NCBI RefSeq assembly: GCF_002005205.3
Contig: NZ_CP019701.2
Span: forward strand, 2,849,001-2,913,000
Reading direction: 5' to 3'
Source of the DNA: Rhizobium rhizogenes
GTDB taxonomy: Bacteria > Pseudomonadota > Alphaproteobacteria > Rhizobiales > Rhizobiaceae
Length of the DNA stretch: 64,000 nucleotides
Shown here piece after piece: positions 8,932 through 18,542 of the stretch. The translations under genes and the position numbers were made by a program. How positions within the stretch are numbered: the first letter of the stretch is position 1; every line of letters begins with the position of its first letter. The notes beneath the pieces were generated by a model. It saw nothing but the letters and a program-made list of their open reading frames with translations, did no database searches and had not been told where the DNA came from.

Positions 8932-9072
8932 CGCCGGCCTTGCTTTCCCGGCGAAGGCTTGATTCACATAGGGCGATACGAATCGCTTGGAGCGCGGAAG
9001 AGCGCTTTTGAGGAAAGGACAGGGTTTGAGAGAGACGAAAACCGCTGACATATCGGCTGGGAACAAAGGCTG

Positions 9073-10167
9073 ATGGGCGCCTATATCCTCAGACGTCTGG
9101 CGCTGATGATCCCGACCATCATCGGTATCATGGGCATTTCGTTTCTCGTCATCCAGTTCGCGCCGGGCGGCCCGGTGGAACAGGTCGTCGCGCAGCTGAC
9201 GGGGCAGGGCGACAGCGCTTCCGACCGGCTTTCTGGCGGCGGCGATCTTGTGGGCCAGTCCGGCGGCTTCGATGAAAGCGGCTCGAAATATCGCGGTGCG
9301 CAGGGTCTCGATCCGGAACTGATCGCAAAACTCGAAAAACAGTTCGGTTTCGACAAGCCGCCGCTCACCCGTTTTCTCGAAATGATGTGGAATTACATCC
9401 GCTTCGATTTCGGCGACAGCTTCTTCCGCAATTCCTCGGTCATTGATCTCATCATCGACAAGCTGCCGGTTTCGGCGTCGCTCGGCTTCTGGATTCTGAT
9501 CATTTCCTACATCATCTCGATCCCCCTCGGCATCAAGAAAGCCGTTTCCGACGGTTCCACCTTCGATGTCTGGACTTCGGGCGTCATCATCATTGGTTAT
9601 GCGGTGCCGAGCTTCCTCTTCGGCATCCTGCTCATCGTGCTTTTCGCTGGCGGATCTTTCTTCGACTGGTTCCCGTTGCGCGGCCTTGTGTCCGATAACT
9701 TTGCCGAACTGAACTGGTGGCAGAAGATCATCGACTATTTCTGGCACCTGACCCTGCCGCTGATCGCGCTGTCGCTTTCGGCTTTCGCGACGACGACGCT
9801 TCTCACCAAAAATTCCTTCATCGACGAGATCAAGAAGCAATATGTCATCACCGCTCGCGCCAAGGGTCTCACCGAACGCAAGGTTCTCTATGGTCACGTC
9901 TTCCGCAACGCGATGCTGATCGTGATTGCCGGTTTTCCGGGCGCCTTCATTTCGGCCTTCTTCACCGGCTCGCTGCTGATCGAGAATATCTTCTCGCTGG
10001 ATGGTCTCGGCCGCCTCGGTTATCTCTCGGTCGTCAATCGTGATTACCCGATCGTGTTCGGAACGCTCTTCATCTTCTCGCTGATGGGCCTCGTTGTCGG
10101 CCTCATATCGGACCTCATCTATACATGGATCGATCCGCGCATCGATTTCGAGCGGAGGGACGTGTGA
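9073..10167 (+). CDS. yejB: YejB-type ABC transporter inner-membrane permease
   Basis: A 364-residue DppB-like permease with an N-terminal helix ([19 protein letters not shown]) and a YejB-specific insertion of about 60 polar residues before [15 protein letters not shown] block of five further helices follows. The EAA loop reads [24 protein letters not shown], the cytoplasmic contact site for the ATPase. Its stop overlaps the start of yejE (TGATG), so the two permeases are translationally coupled. It pairs with YejE to form the membrane channel for peptides bound by YejA. Confidence 0.95.
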   Translation: MGAYILRRLALMIPTIIGIMGISFLVIQFAPGGPVEQVVAQLTGQGDSASDRLSGGGDLVGQSGGFDESGSKYRGAQGLDPELIAKLEKQFGFDKPPLTRFLEMMWNYIRFDFGDSFFRNSSVIDLIIDKLPVSASLGFWILIISYIISIPLGIKKAVSDGSTFDVWTSGVIIIGYAVPSFLFGILLIVLFAGGSFFDWFPLRGLVSDNFAELNWWQKIIDYFWHLTLPLIALSLSAFATTTLLTKNSFIDEIKKQYVITARAKGLTERKVLYGHVFRNAMLIVIAGFPGAFISAFFTGSLLIENIFSLDGLGRLGYLSVVNRDYPIVFGTLFIFSLMGLVVGLISDLIYTWIDPRIDFERRDV

Positions 10168-11312
10168 TGACGCTCGCCCATACCGCCAATACCGAAACGC
10201 TGGTAAAGCCCAAGCGCCCGTGGTTTTCGCCGACGACCAAGCGCCGCTGGCAGAATTTCAAGGCGAACCGGCGCGGCTACTGGTCCTTCTGGCTGTTTCT
10301 GATCCTGTTTTTCCTGAGCCTGATCGCGGAATTCATCGCCAATGACAAACCCGTTCTCGCTTCCTACAAGGGTGAGATTCTGGTGCCGGTCATGGTCGAT
10401 TATCCCGAGGAGAAATTCGGCGGCTTCCTGGCCCAGACCGATTACAAATCCTCCTTCATCCAGGACGAAATCAACGCCAATGGCTGGATGATCTGGCCGC
10501 CGATCCGTTATTCCTACCAGACGGTCAATTCCAATATTCCGCATTCGGCGCCCACCGCGCCCTTCTGGCTGATGGACAAAAAGGATCGCTGCTCGGCCTA
10601 CCCGCAGGGCGATGCCGATCCCGGCTGCACCCTTGGCAATCTGAATTGGCTCGGAACTGACAATCAGGCACGCGATGTTACGGCGCGGATGATCTACGGT
10701 TTCCGCATTTCAGTGCTGTTCGGCCTGACACTGACCATCGCGTCGGCGCTGGTCGGCGTCACCGCCGGCGCCATTCAGGGTTATTTCGGCGGCTGGACGG
10801 ATTTGCTTTTGCAGCGTTTCATCGAAATCTGGTCGTCCATGCCGGTGCTCTATATCCTGCTCATCATTGCGGCCATTCTTCCACCCGGTTTCTTCGTGCT
10901 GCTCGGCATCATGCTGCTGTTCTCATGGGTCGGCTTTGTCGGCATTGTGCGTGCGGAATTCCTGCGCGCCAGAAACTTCGAATATGTCCGCGCTGCACGT
11001 GCACTCGGCGTCGGCAACTGGACGATCATGTTCCGGCATCTTTTACCCAACGCCATGGTGGCAACGCTGACCTTCCTGCCGTTCATCCTTTCCGGTTCGA
11101 TCACGACGCTCACCTCGCTCGATTTCCTCGGTTTCGGCATGCCGCCGGGATCGCCGTCGCTGGGCGAGATGATCGCGCAGGGCAAGAATAACCTTCAGGC
11201 CCCCTGGCTTGGCCTCACTGCGTTTTTCACCATGTCCATCATGCTTTCGCTGTTGATTTTCGTCGGTGAAGCGGTGCGCGACGCCTTCGATCCACGCAAG
11301 ACGTTCCGGTGA
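10167..11312 (+). CDS. yejE: YejE-type ABC transporter inner-membrane permease
   Basis: The ATG at 10167 shares a base with the yejB stop, giving 381 residues. The protein has the YejE layout: a cytoplasmic N-tail with RRWQNFKANRRGYWSFWLF, a first helix, and a periplasmic domain of about 140 residues containing GTDNQARDVTARMIYGFR. The DppC-type helices follow, with the EAA loop EYVRAARALGVGNWTIMFRH. It forms the permease heterodimer with YejB. The end overlaps the first possible start of yejF by 4 nt. Confidence 0.95.
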   Translation: MTLAHTANTETLVKPKRPWFSPTTKRRWQNFKANRRGYWSFWLFLILFFLSLIAEFIANDKPVLASYKGEILVPVMVDYPEEKFGGFLAQTDYKSSFIQDEINANGWMIWPPIRYSYQTVNSNIPHSAPTAPFWLMDKKDRCSAYPQGDADPGCTLGNLNWLGTDNQARDVTARMIYGFRISVLFGLTLTIASALVGVTAGAIQGYFGGWTDLLLQRFIEIWSSMPVLYILLIIAAILPPGFFVLLGIMLLFSWVGFVGIVRAEFLRARNFEYVRAARALGVGNWTIMFRHLLPNAMVATLTFLPFILSGSITTLTSLDFLGFGMPPGSPSLGEMIAQGKNNLQAPWLGLTAFFTMSIMLSLLIFVGEAVRDAFDPRKTFR

Positions 11313-12958
11313 TCGCCATGACGGAAAAAACCATCCAGCCGCTTCTCTCCGTCCGTGACCTTTCGGTCACCTTCCATCAGGGTGGCGCGACCAGCGTTGC
11401 CGTCGATCACGTCTCCTTCGACCTGATGCCGGGCGAAGTCGTCGCCCTCGTTGGCGAATCCGGCTCCGGCAAATCCGTGACCGCGAACTCCATTCTCAAA
11501 TTGCTGCCCTATCCGGCGGCAAGCCACCCGTCCGGGAAAATCCTGTTTGACGGCAAGGATATGCTGACCCTGCCGGAGCGGGCCTTGCGCGCGGTGCGGG
11601 GCAACGACATCACCATGATTTTCCAGGAGCCGATGACCTCGCTCAATCCGCTCCACACCATCGAGCGGCAGATCGGCGAGATTCTGGAGCTGCACCAGGC
11701 AATCACCGGGGCTGAGGCGCGGGCACGCACGCTGGAACTATTGCTGCAGGTCGGCATCCGCGAGCCGGAAAAGCGCCTGAAAGCCTATCCGCATGAATTG
11801 TCCGGTGGCCAGCGGCAACGCGTGATGATCGCCATGGCGCTTGCCAACCGGCCGAAACTGCTGATCGCCGATGAGCCGACCACGGCGCTCGACGTGACGG
11901 TGCAGGCGCAGATCCTTGAGCTTCTGAGTGATCTGAAGACCAAGCACGGCATGTCCATGCTGTTCATCACCCACGACCTCGGCATCGTTCGCAAATTTGC
12001 TGATCGCGTCTGTGTCATGACCAAGGGCAAAATCGTCGAGACGGGCACCGTGGAGCAGGTGTTTAACGATCCGCAGCACGCCTATACGCGCCATCTCCTT
12101 GCAGCCGAGCCCAAGGGCGAGCCACCGCATTCCGATGCCAGCAAACCGGTGGTCATGCAGGGCGACGACATCAAGGTCTGGTTCCCGATCAAGGCCGGGC
12201 TGATGCGCCGGGTTGTTGATCATGTGAAGGCGGTTGACGGCATCGATATTACCCTGCGCGCCGGCCAGACGGTGGGCGTGGTGGGCGAATCCGGTTCGGG
12301 CAAGACCACGCTTGGTCTGGCACTCTCCCGGCTGATCGCATCCAAGGGGCGCATCAGCTTCATCGGCCAGTCGATCGATCATTATTCCTATGAGATGATG
12401 AAGCCGCTCAGGAACCGGTTGCAGGTGGTGTTTCAGGATCCCTATGGGTCGCTCAGCCCGCGCATGTCGGTGGGTGAAATCGTCGCCGAGGGCCTGAAGG
12501 TGCATGAGCGGGCCCTGTCCGCCGATGAGCGCGATACGCGTGTCGCTACCGCGCTGGAAGAGGTCGGTCTCGATCCCACCACCCGCTGGCGGTATCCGCA
12601 TGAATTTTCCGGCGGTCAGCGCCAGCGCATCGCCATCGCCCGCGCCATGGTGCTTAAACCCCGTTTCGTCATGCTGGACGAGCCGACATCGGCGCTCGAC
12701 ATGAGCGTGCAGGCGCAGGTCGTCGATCTGCTGCGCGATCTCCAGGCCAAGCACGAACTCGCCTACCTCTTCATCAGCCACGATCTTAAGGTAGTGAAAG
12801 CGCTCGCCAATGACCTGATCGTCATGCGCCACGGCAAGGTGGTGGAGAGCGGCCCGGCGGCCGAGATTTTCGCTAATCCGCAGCAGGATTATACCAGAGC
12901 GCTGCTGGCGGCCGCCTTTAATATCGAGGCTGTCGAAACCAAAGCGGTGAGCCAGTAG
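11309..12958 (+). CDS. yejF: YejF-type ABC transporter ATP-binding protein with two nucleotide-binding domains
   Basis: A 549-residue fusion of two ABC ATPase domains. The first has Walker A GESGSGKS, signature LSGGQRQRV and Walker B LLIADEPT; the second has [17 protein letters not shown] and FVMLDEPT. Both have the switch His in THDLG and SHDLK. Duplicated ATPase halves are typical of YejF, so one polypeptide powers the YejBE channel. The start is either GTG 11309, in a GTGA overlap with yejE, or ATG 11318; neither has a strong ribosome site, which fits coupled translation. Confidence 0.95.
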   Translation: MIAMTEKTIQPLLSVRDLSVTFHQGGATSVAVDHVSFDLMPGEVVALVGESGSGKSVTANSILKLLPYPAASHPSGKILFDGKDMLTLPERALRAVRGNDITMIFQEPMTSLNPLHTIERQIGEILELHQAITGAEARARTLELLLQVGIREPEKRLKAYPHELSGGQRQRVMIAMALANRPKLLIADEPTTALDVTVQAQILELLSDLKTKHGMSMLFITHDLGIVRKFADRVCVMTKGKIVETGTVEQVFNDPQHAYTRHLLAAEPKGEPPHSDASKPVVMQGDDIKVWFPIKAGLMRRVVDHVKAVDGIDITLRAGQTVGVVGESGSGKTTLGLALSRLIASKGRISFIGQSIDHYSYEMMKPLRNRLQVVFQDPYGSLSPRMSVGEIVAEGLKVHERALSADERDTRVATALEEVGLDPTTRWRYPHEFSGGQRQRIAIARAMVLKPRFVMLDEPTSALDMSVQAQVVDLLRDLQAKHELAYLFISHDLKVVKALANDLIVMRHGKVVESGPAAEIFANPQQDYTRALLAAAFNIEAVETKAVSQ

Positions 12959-13058
12959 GCCCATCGCTGTTTCTATTAAGGCAATGATTTTTCTGTTGCT
13001 TTGCGAAAAATGCCGACCCATGTTGCGAGAGACGTGATGCGGAAACGGATTGATTGCC

Positions 13059-14306
13059 ATGGCAGCGGATGTGATTGTTCTGGGAGCGGGGATCATCGGG
13101 GTGTCGGTCGCCCTGCAACTGGCCCGAAGGGGAAAATCGGTGGTGCTGGTCGATCGGCGCGGACCGGGCGAGGAGACCTCCTTCGGTAATGCCGGGCTGA
13201 TCCAGAGAGAAGGCGTCGTGCCTTACGCCTTTCCGCAGGACCTGGCACTGCTGCTGCGTTATTCCCTGAACAACAGCATCGATGCCCGTTATCATCTCTC
13301 GGCTCTGCCGAAGATCGCACCTTTTCTTGGCCGCTACTGGTATAATTCCGCAGCTACGCGTCACGCGGCGATTGCCCGTGCCTATGCGCCGCTGATCGAA
13401 CATTCCGTCTCTGAACACAGCATTTTGATCGATGAGGCGAAGGCTGGCGATCTGATCGTGAAGAATGGCTGGATGGAGGCTCACAGGACAGCCGCAAGGC
13501 GGGATGCCGACTATGCCTTCGCCGAGCGTCTGGCGCGTGACCACGGCATTTCCCACACGAAACTCGATGCTGATGAGCTTGCCTCCGCCGAACCACATCT
13601 CAGCCGGGATTTCGTCGGCGGCCTGAAATGGAACGACCCCTGGTCGGTGCTCGATCCGCACGCGCTGACACTCGCCTATCTCAGACTGTTTGAGAGCTAC
13701 GGCGGAACATTTGTTCGGGGAGATGCATCGACGCTTAGCCAGACGGTAAGCGGTTGGACGGTGCGTACCGAAACCGGCGCAGTTGAGGCCGAGCATGCCG
13801 TCGTGGCGCTTGGGCCATGGGCCGATACCGTGACGGAAAGGCTTGGCTATCGCTTCCCGCTCGGAGTGAAGCGCGGCTACCACATGCATTATGCGCCGCA
13901 GGAAGGGACAAAGCTCAACAACTGGCTGATCGATGCCGAGCGCGGTTATTTTCTGGCGCCGATGCGCAAGGGCATCCGCCTGACGACGGGTGCTGAATTT
14001 GCCGAACGCGATGCGCCGAAATCCCCCGTGCAGATCGAGCGGGCGGAGCGGGTGGCCCGTACCGTCTTTCCCCTTGGCGGCCGGCTGGATGCGGAGCCAT
14101 GGATGGGCGCACGCCCATGCACGCCTGACATGATGCCGGTCATCGGCAGGGCACCACGCCACAGGACCTTGTGGTTTGCCTTCGGCCACGCTCATCACGG
14201 CCTCACACTTGGGCCGATCACCGGTCGAGTGCTGGCGGAAACCATGGCCGGCGAAACGCCTGTTATCGCCATCGACGCCTATCGCCCGGAAAGGTTCAAT
14301 CCCTGA
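13059..14306 (+). CDS. FAD-dependent oxidoreductase, D-amino acid dehydrogenase-like (DadA family)
   Basis: The 415-residue protein opens with a dinucleotide-binding fold, VIVLGAGIIGVSVALQLARR, then GPGEETSFGNAGLI, the flavin-contact segment seen in DadA-type D-amino acid dehydrogenases. It ends with the family block GFGHAHHGLTLGPITG-like (AFGHAHHGLTLGPITGRV). The likely reaction is oxidative deamination of D-amino acids, passing electrons to the respiratory chain. ATG 13059 is chosen over a TTG three codons upstream. The gene starts 100 nt after yejF on the same strand and may be read from the same transcript, which would suit D-amino acids released from peptidoglycan. The substrate is inferred. 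Confidence 0.8.
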   Translation: MAADVIVLGAGIIGVSVALQLARRGKSVVLVDRRGPGEETSFGNAGLIQREGVVPYAFPQDLALLLRYSLNNSIDARYHLSALPKIAPFLGRYWYNSAATRHAAIARAYAPLIEHSVSEHSILIDEAKAGDLIVKNGWMEAHRTAARRDADYAFAERLARDHGISHTKLDADELASAEPHLSRDFVGGLKWNDPWSVLDPHALTLAYLRLFESYGGTFVRGDASTLSQTVSGWTVRTETGAVEAEHAVVALGPWADTVTERLGYRFPLGVKRGYHMHYAPQEGTKLNNWLIDAERGYFLAPMRKGIRLTTGAEFAERDAPKSPVQIERAERVARTVFPLGGRLDAEPWMGARPCTPDMMPVIGRAPRHRTLWFAFGHAHHGLTLGPITGRVLAETMAGETPVIAIDAYRPERFNP

Positions 14307-14478
14307 TGGCCGAATCCGCTGGCCTTCCTGCGGCGGGCCACGTAACATAGGCTTATCCAAGGGGAAAAGGGGCAAACGTCATCATGGTGGCGAGGTTTCT
14401 CATCTATCAGCAGCAGGATGATTTTCGTTAGCGAAGCGCTTCCGCGCGCGAAACAGAAGAGAAACGGCCTGCTGGTGC

Positions 14479-15840
14479 ATGATGGATGATATTGAAAACG
14501 CAAAGAAATTTTTCGCCGATAATCCCGATATCGAAATTCTCGAAGCCTTCGTCATAGATGCGAACGGCGTTCCACGCGGCAAATGGATTCCGCGTGAGAG
14601 GGCGATCGACGTGCTCGAAAAGGGAATGGCAATTCCCCGCTCCGTTTATGCGCTGGATATCTGGGGTCGGGATGTGCACGCCGCGGGCCTTGCCGAAGGC
14701 ACGGGCGATCCGGACGGTTTTTGTTTCCCCGTTCCCGGCACGCTGTCGCGTGTGACATGGCTTGGCCGTCCAACAGCGCAGGTTCTGCTGGCGATGAGAA
14801 ACCCGGATGGAACCGGCTTTTATGGCGATCCGCGCCATGTTCTCTCACAGGTTCTCAGCGCCTATAAAAAGGCTGGCCTCACGCCGGTCGTGGCGACCGA
14901 ACTTGAATTTTACCTGATCGATCCAGTCCGCTCCGCACTGGATCCCGTGCGCCCGCCGCACAGCCGCGAGGGGCGCTGGCACACGGGCCAGACCCAGGTT
15001 CTGTCGATTTCCGAATTGCAGGATTTCGAGGATGTCTTCCACGATATAGCCACAGCCTGCCGGGCACAGGGCGTGCTTGCCGATACGACCCTGCGCGAAA
15101 ACGGGCCGGGGCAATATGAGATCAACCTCAACCATGTGCCGGACGCCTTGCAGGCCGCCGATTTCGCCGTCTTCCTGAAACGTATCGTCAAGGGCGTGGC
15201 GCGGCGGCATGAACTCGACGCCACCTTCATGGCCAAGCCTTACGGCTTGCAGGCCGGCAACGGCATGCATGTGCATTTTTCCGTTCTCGATAAGGACGGC
15301 AGGAATATTTACGCCGGAGAAAACGGCCCGTCGGATGCGCTGATGCATTCGGTTGGCGGCCTGTTGGAAAACATGGGGGAAAGCATGGCGATCTTCGCCC
15401 CCCACGCCAATTCCTATCGTCGCCTGACGCCGAGCGAGCATGCGCCGACCTACGCTTCATGGGGCATCGACAACCGCTCGGCGGCGGTGCGCGTCATCGT
15501 TGCCAGCAAGGCCGCGACGCGTATCGAACATCGCGTGGCCGGTGCCGATACCAATCCCTATCTGGTTGTGGCGATGATCCTGAGTGCAGCACTTGCCGGC
15601 ATGAAGGAAAAGCGCCAGCCCGGCGGCGCTATCGCCGGTGACAGCCATGCGATCAATCACGAACCGCTGCCCACCAACTGGGATTATGCCCTGCAGCGCT
15701 TCACGCGCTCGAGCTTTGCCTATGCAACGCTTGGCCAGAAGTACCGCACCTTGTTTTCCGCCTGCAAGCAGCAGGAGCTTTCCGAATTTTCCCTGCGTGT
15801 AACCGACGTCGAATATGACGCCTATATCAGGACGGTGTGA
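14479..15840 (+). CDS. puuA: Glutamine synthetase-family ligase, probably gamma-glutamylputrescine synthetase (PuuA-like)
   Basis: A 453-residue glutamine synthetase-fold protein. The N-terminal beta-grasp part includes ILEAFVIDANGVPRGKWIPR. The catalytic domain has ENGPGQYEINLNH, GNGMHVHFSVLDKDG and RIEHRVAGADTNPYL, the glutamate and metal-binding blocks of the family. It lies 3 nt upstream of a PuuB-type flavoprotein, so the pair probably channels putrescine into gamma-glutamylputrescine and then the aldehyde. It lacks the adenylylation-type C-terminus of GlnA. Other gamma-glutamyl amine ligases of this fold cannot be excluded, so the substrate is moderate confidence. Confidence 0.8.
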   Translation: MMDDIENAKKFFADNPDIEILEAFVIDANGVPRGKWIPRERAIDVLEKGMAIPRSVYALDIWGRDVHAAGLAEGTGDPDGFCFPVPGTLSRVTWLGRPTAQVLLAMRNPDGTGFYGDPRHVLSQVLSAYKKAGLTPVVATELEFYLIDPVRSALDPVRPPHSREGRWHTGQTQVLSISELQDFEDVFHDIATACRAQGVLADTTLRENGPGQYEINLNHVPDALQAADFAVFLKRIVKGVARRHELDATFMAKPYGLQAGNGMHVHFSVLDKDGRNIYAGENGPSDALMHSVGGLLENMGESMAIFAPHANSYRRLTPSEHAPTYASWGIDNRSAAVRVIVASKAATRIEHRVAGADTNPYLVVAMILSAALAGMKEKRQPGGAIAGDSHAINHEPLPTNWDYALQRFTRSSFAYATLGQKYRTLFSACKQQELSEFSLRVTDVEYDAYIRTV

Positions 15841-15843
15841 GAG

Positions 15844-17145
15844 ATGGCTGAGGTAACGACGATCCCCAATCCGGGCCACACATCCTCTTGGTATGCGGCC
15901 TCCGCCAATGTCAAATCCGTGCGGCCAACGCTCGAAGGCGCGCTGGAAGCCGATGTCTGCATCATCGGTGGCGGTTTCACCGGCATTTCCGCAGCACTTG
16001 AACTCAGTGAACGTGGTTATGCCGTCATTGTGCTGGAAGGCGTGCGTGTCGGCTTCGGCGCCTCGGGCCGTAATGGCGGCCAGATCGTCAATGGCTATAG
16101 CCGTGATCTCGAAACCATCGCTGGCCGTTATGGGCATGACAAGGCGGTAAAGCTCGGGGAAATGTCGCTGGAGGGCGGCGCGATCATCCGCGAGCGTATC
16201 GCCAAATATGACATCGACTGTGATCTCGTCGATGGTGGCTTCTTCGCTGCCTTCACGCCGAAACAGATTCGCGAGATGGAGGCTCACAAAGCCCATTGGG
16301 AAAAGCACGGCCATGGCGGGCTGGAAATGGTCCCCAGGGCGGATGTCGGCACTTATGTAAAGTCCGACCGTTATGCCGGTGGCATGATTGACCGCCTCGG
16401 CGGCCACATCCATCCGCTCAATCTGGTGCAGGGCGAGGCTGCGGCGGCCGAAAGCCTCGGTGCCCGCATATTCGAAAATTCGCGGGTCATCTCGGTAGAA
16501 CAGGGCGCAAACCCCGTGGTGCGCACGGCGACGGGCAGCGTGAAGGCGAAATATGTGCTCGTCTGCGGTAATGCCTATCTCGGCACATTGCTGCCGGAAA
16601 TCGGCGAGCGGATGATGCCGGTCTCAAGTCAGGTTATGGCGACGGAACCGCTCGATGCTGATCTGATCGAGGCGCTTTTGCCCGTGGATTATTGCGTCGA
16701 GGATGCCAATTATATTCTCGATTATTACCGCCGCACCTCGGATAACCGCCTGCTGTACGGCGGCGGCATCGGTTATGGCGGCAGCGACCCGGCCGACCTG
16801 ACCGGCGTTATCCGCCCGAACATGCTGAAGACCTTTCCGCAACTGGAAAAGATCAGGATCGACTTCGCCTGGAGCGGCAATTTCGCGCTGACGCTGACGC
16901 GCATCCCGCACATGGGCAGGCTTTCGGACAATATCTATTTTTCGCATGGCGATAGCGGCCATGGCGTAACGACCACACATCTGCTCGGCAAGATACTGGG
17001 CGAGGCCGTTGCTGGCCACGCCGAACGTTTCGATGTCTGGAGTTCGCTGCCGAACTATCCGTTCCCCGGCGGCAAGACCTTCCGCGTGCCGCTGACCGTG
17101 CTTGGCGCGTGGTGGTACGGCATGCGGGACAGGCTCGGTTTTTAG
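15844..17145 (+). CDS. puuB: Gamma-glutamylputrescine oxidase-like FAD oxidoreductase (PuuB/OrdL family)
   Basis: The 433-residue protein has an N-terminal tail containing HTSSWYAASAN, then the FAD Rossmann motif CIIGGGFTGISAALELSERG (about residues 38-57) and GFGASGRNGGQIVNGY, both characteristic of PuuB/OrdL. The C-terminal FAD block is FSHGDSGHGVTTTHLLGK. It would oxidise gamma-glutamylputrescine to the aldehyde. It starts 3 nt after the ligase gene, so they form one operon. The stop lies at the edge of an intergenic palindromic repeat, beyond which gntK reads in the opposite direction. Confidence 0.85.
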   Translation: MAEVTTIPNPGHTSSWYAASANVKSVRPTLEGALEADVCIIGGGFTGISAALELSERGYAVIVLEGVRVGFGASGRNGGQIVNGYSRDLETIAGRYGHDKAVKLGEMSLEGGAIIRERIAKYDIDCDLVDGGFFAAFTPKQIREMEAHKAHWEKHGHGGLEMVPRADVGTYVKSDRYAGGMIDRLGGHIHPLNLVQGEAAAAESLGARIFENSRVISVEQGANPVVRTATGSVKAKYVLVCGNAYLGTLLPEIGERMMPVSSQVMATEPLDADLIEALLPVDYCVEDANYILDYYRRTSDNRLLYGGGIGYGGSDPADLTGVIRPNMLKTFPQLEKIRIDFAWSGNFALTLTRIPHMGRLSDNIYFSHGDSGHGVTTTHLLGKILGEAVAGHAERFDVWSSLPNYPFPGGKTFRVPLTVLGAWWYGMRDRLGF

Positions 17146-17210
17146 AGCATTTCCAGCAAAAGCCTGAAGCGGTTTCGCCTCCGGAAATGCAATGAAACAG
17201 AGAGTTAGAA
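17143..17210. repeat. Rhizobial intergenic palindromic repeat unit between convergent genes
   Basis: The stretch contains GCATTTCC (17147-17154) and its exact complement GGAAATGC (17183-17190), enclosing an inner GAAGCGGTTTCGCC segment and followed by AAACAGAGAGTTAGA. This composition, AGAGCATTTCCAGCAAAAG to a GGAAATGC arm, matches the short palindromic repeats scattered between genes in Agrobacterium and Rhizobium genomes (RIME-like). It overlaps the last bases of both puuB and gntK and may serve as a two-way terminator. I see no second copy in this window. Confidence 0.65.
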
Positions 17211-17714
17211 CGTCACCGTTTTAAGGCCGGAAAGCGCATTTTTCGCGATTTCTTCCGGTGTGGTGTCGATGCTGACGGTGACGACGCCCGGTTCGCCGGT
17301 CGGCACTTCCAGCGTGGCAAGCTGGGTCTGAAGCAGCGAGAGCGGCATGAAATGGCCCTTGCGTTCACCCATGCGCCGGCTGAGAAGCTCCAGGCTGCCA
17401 TCCAGATAAACGAAAGCAAGCGGGCTGCCGGTGGCCGTGCGAAGCCGGTCGCGATAGATTTTCTTGAGTGCCGAGCAGGATACGACGACACCGTTGCCTT
17501 CGCTGCCCTTGCGCAGTTCCGCGCCGATCAGGTCCAGCCAGGGCCAGCGATCTTCGTCCGTCAGTGGAATGCCCTCGGACATTTTATCGACATTGGCTTT
17601 CGGGTGAAGCTTGTCGCCTTCAATAAAGGCGATGCCCAGTTTTTCCGCCAGCTCCTCTGCGACCGTGGACTTGCCAGAGCCGCTCACTCCCATCACGACG
17701 ATTGCCTGTGTCAC
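17205..17714 (-). CDS. gntK: Gluconokinase
   Basis: GntK phosphorylates gluconate to 6-phosphogluconate, feeding the Entner-Doudoroff and pentose phosphate routes. The 169-residue protein has the P-loop MGVSGSGKST at about residues 8-17, then FIEGDKLHPKANVDKMSEG and PLTDEDRWPWL, diagnostic of this small kinase family, and VVSCSALKKIYRDRLR. The start is GTG 17714 with AGAGG upstream. It stands alone, convergent with puuB, and its 3' end overlaps the palindromic repeat. Length is normal. Confidence 0.95.
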   Translation of the reverse strand: MTQAIVVMGVSGSGKSTVAEELAEKLGIAFIEGDKLHPKANVDKMSEGIPLTDEDRWPWLDLIGAELRKGSEGNGVVVSCSALKKIYRDRLRTATGSPLAFVYLDGSLELLSRRMGERKGHFMPLSLLQTQLATLEVPTGEPGVVTVSIDTTPEEIAKNALSGLKTVTF

Positions 17715-17801
17715 CCGAACCTCTGATGTTTCTGTTTCGACGGTCAGCCCCTAACATGTGCGGCAGGTATCGGGAATATAAAAATGCGGCGCCAGCCCGT
17801 G

Positions 17802-18542
17802 TCAGTGCCCGGTTTTGCGGGCGGCGGTTCTTTCCAGCGCGGAAAAGGCAGAGTGGATCAGAATTGCCAGTGCGGCGACGATCAAGCCGCCCTGCAGGAT
17901 GAAGGCGAGATTGTTGGATTGCAGGCCGGCGATGATCACTTCGCCAAGCGTGCGCGCCGCTACCGTGGAGCCGATGGTGGCTGTTGAAAGGCTGATGACT
18001 GCCGACAACCGTATACCTGCAAGAATGGCGGGCAGGGCAAGCGGCAGTTCCACTTTGACAAGCCGCTGCCAGCCGGTCATGCCGCTGCCTCTGGCGGCAT
18101 CCATTACCGTGACGGGCAGGGTGGTAAGCCCGGTCAGCGTATTTTCGAAAACTGGCAGCAATGCGTATAAAAACAGCGCAATAAGCGTCGGTTTCTCCCC
18201 GAAACCGATCATCGGCACCGCAAGCGCAAGCACGGCCACGGGTGGAAAGGTCTGACCGATATTGACGATGCTGCGCGACAGCGGCAGGAAATCCGCCCCG
18301 AAAGGCCGGGTGACGAGAACTGCAAGCGCACCCGCTACCAGCGTGGCCAGCCCCGTGGCGATCGCCACGGTGGTCAGATGCGAGAGGGTGAGGGAGAGAA
18401 GATTGGCCTGCGTGTAGATCGCCGGTGCATTGGCCTGCACAAGAGGGCGGAATATCGGCGCGAAGATTTGCGGCGCTGCAAGAAAGACGATCAGCACCAG
18501 CACCAGAAAGCCGATTGCAAGAAAAGAGGCCGCGTTTTTCAT
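17802..18542 (-). CDS. Osmoprotectant-type ABC transporter permease (YehW-like)
   Basis: A 246-residue permease with about six membrane helices and the EAA-type loop MDAARGSGMTGWQRLVKVELPLA, close to OpuCB/YehW proteins. The ATG at 18542 overlaps the end of the ATPase gene as ATGA; a longer upstream frame only re-reads the ATPase region. It is the last gene of a four-gene importer in the order binding protein, permease, ATPase, permease, as in E. coli yehZYXW. The substrate is likely glycine betaine, choline or a related compound, inferred only from the family. Confidence 0.9.
   Translation of the reverse strand: MKNAASFLAIGFLVLVLIVFLAAPQIFAPIFRPLVQANAPAIYTQANLLSLTLSHLTTVAIATGLATLVAGALAVLVTRPFGADFLPLSRSIVNIGQTFPPVAVLALAVPMIGFGEKPTLIALFLYALLPVFENTLTGLTTLPVTVMDAARGSGMTGWQRLVKVELPLALPAILAGIRLSAVISLSTATIGSTVAARTLGEVIIAGLQSNNLAFILQGGLIVAALAILIHSAFSALERTAARKTGH

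Noticed and set aside
8991..9009. AGCGC/GCGCT hairpin with TTTT between yejA and yejB as a terminator
   Set aside because: A 5-bp stem with a short T-run is too weak, and termination there would cut the yej operon. At most it is a mild attenuator.
11738..14375. Long minus-strand open frames opposite yejF and the dadA-like gene
   Set aside because: Histidine and arginine-rich translations are typical of antisense shadows in high-GC genes. The sense frames have complete family motifs.
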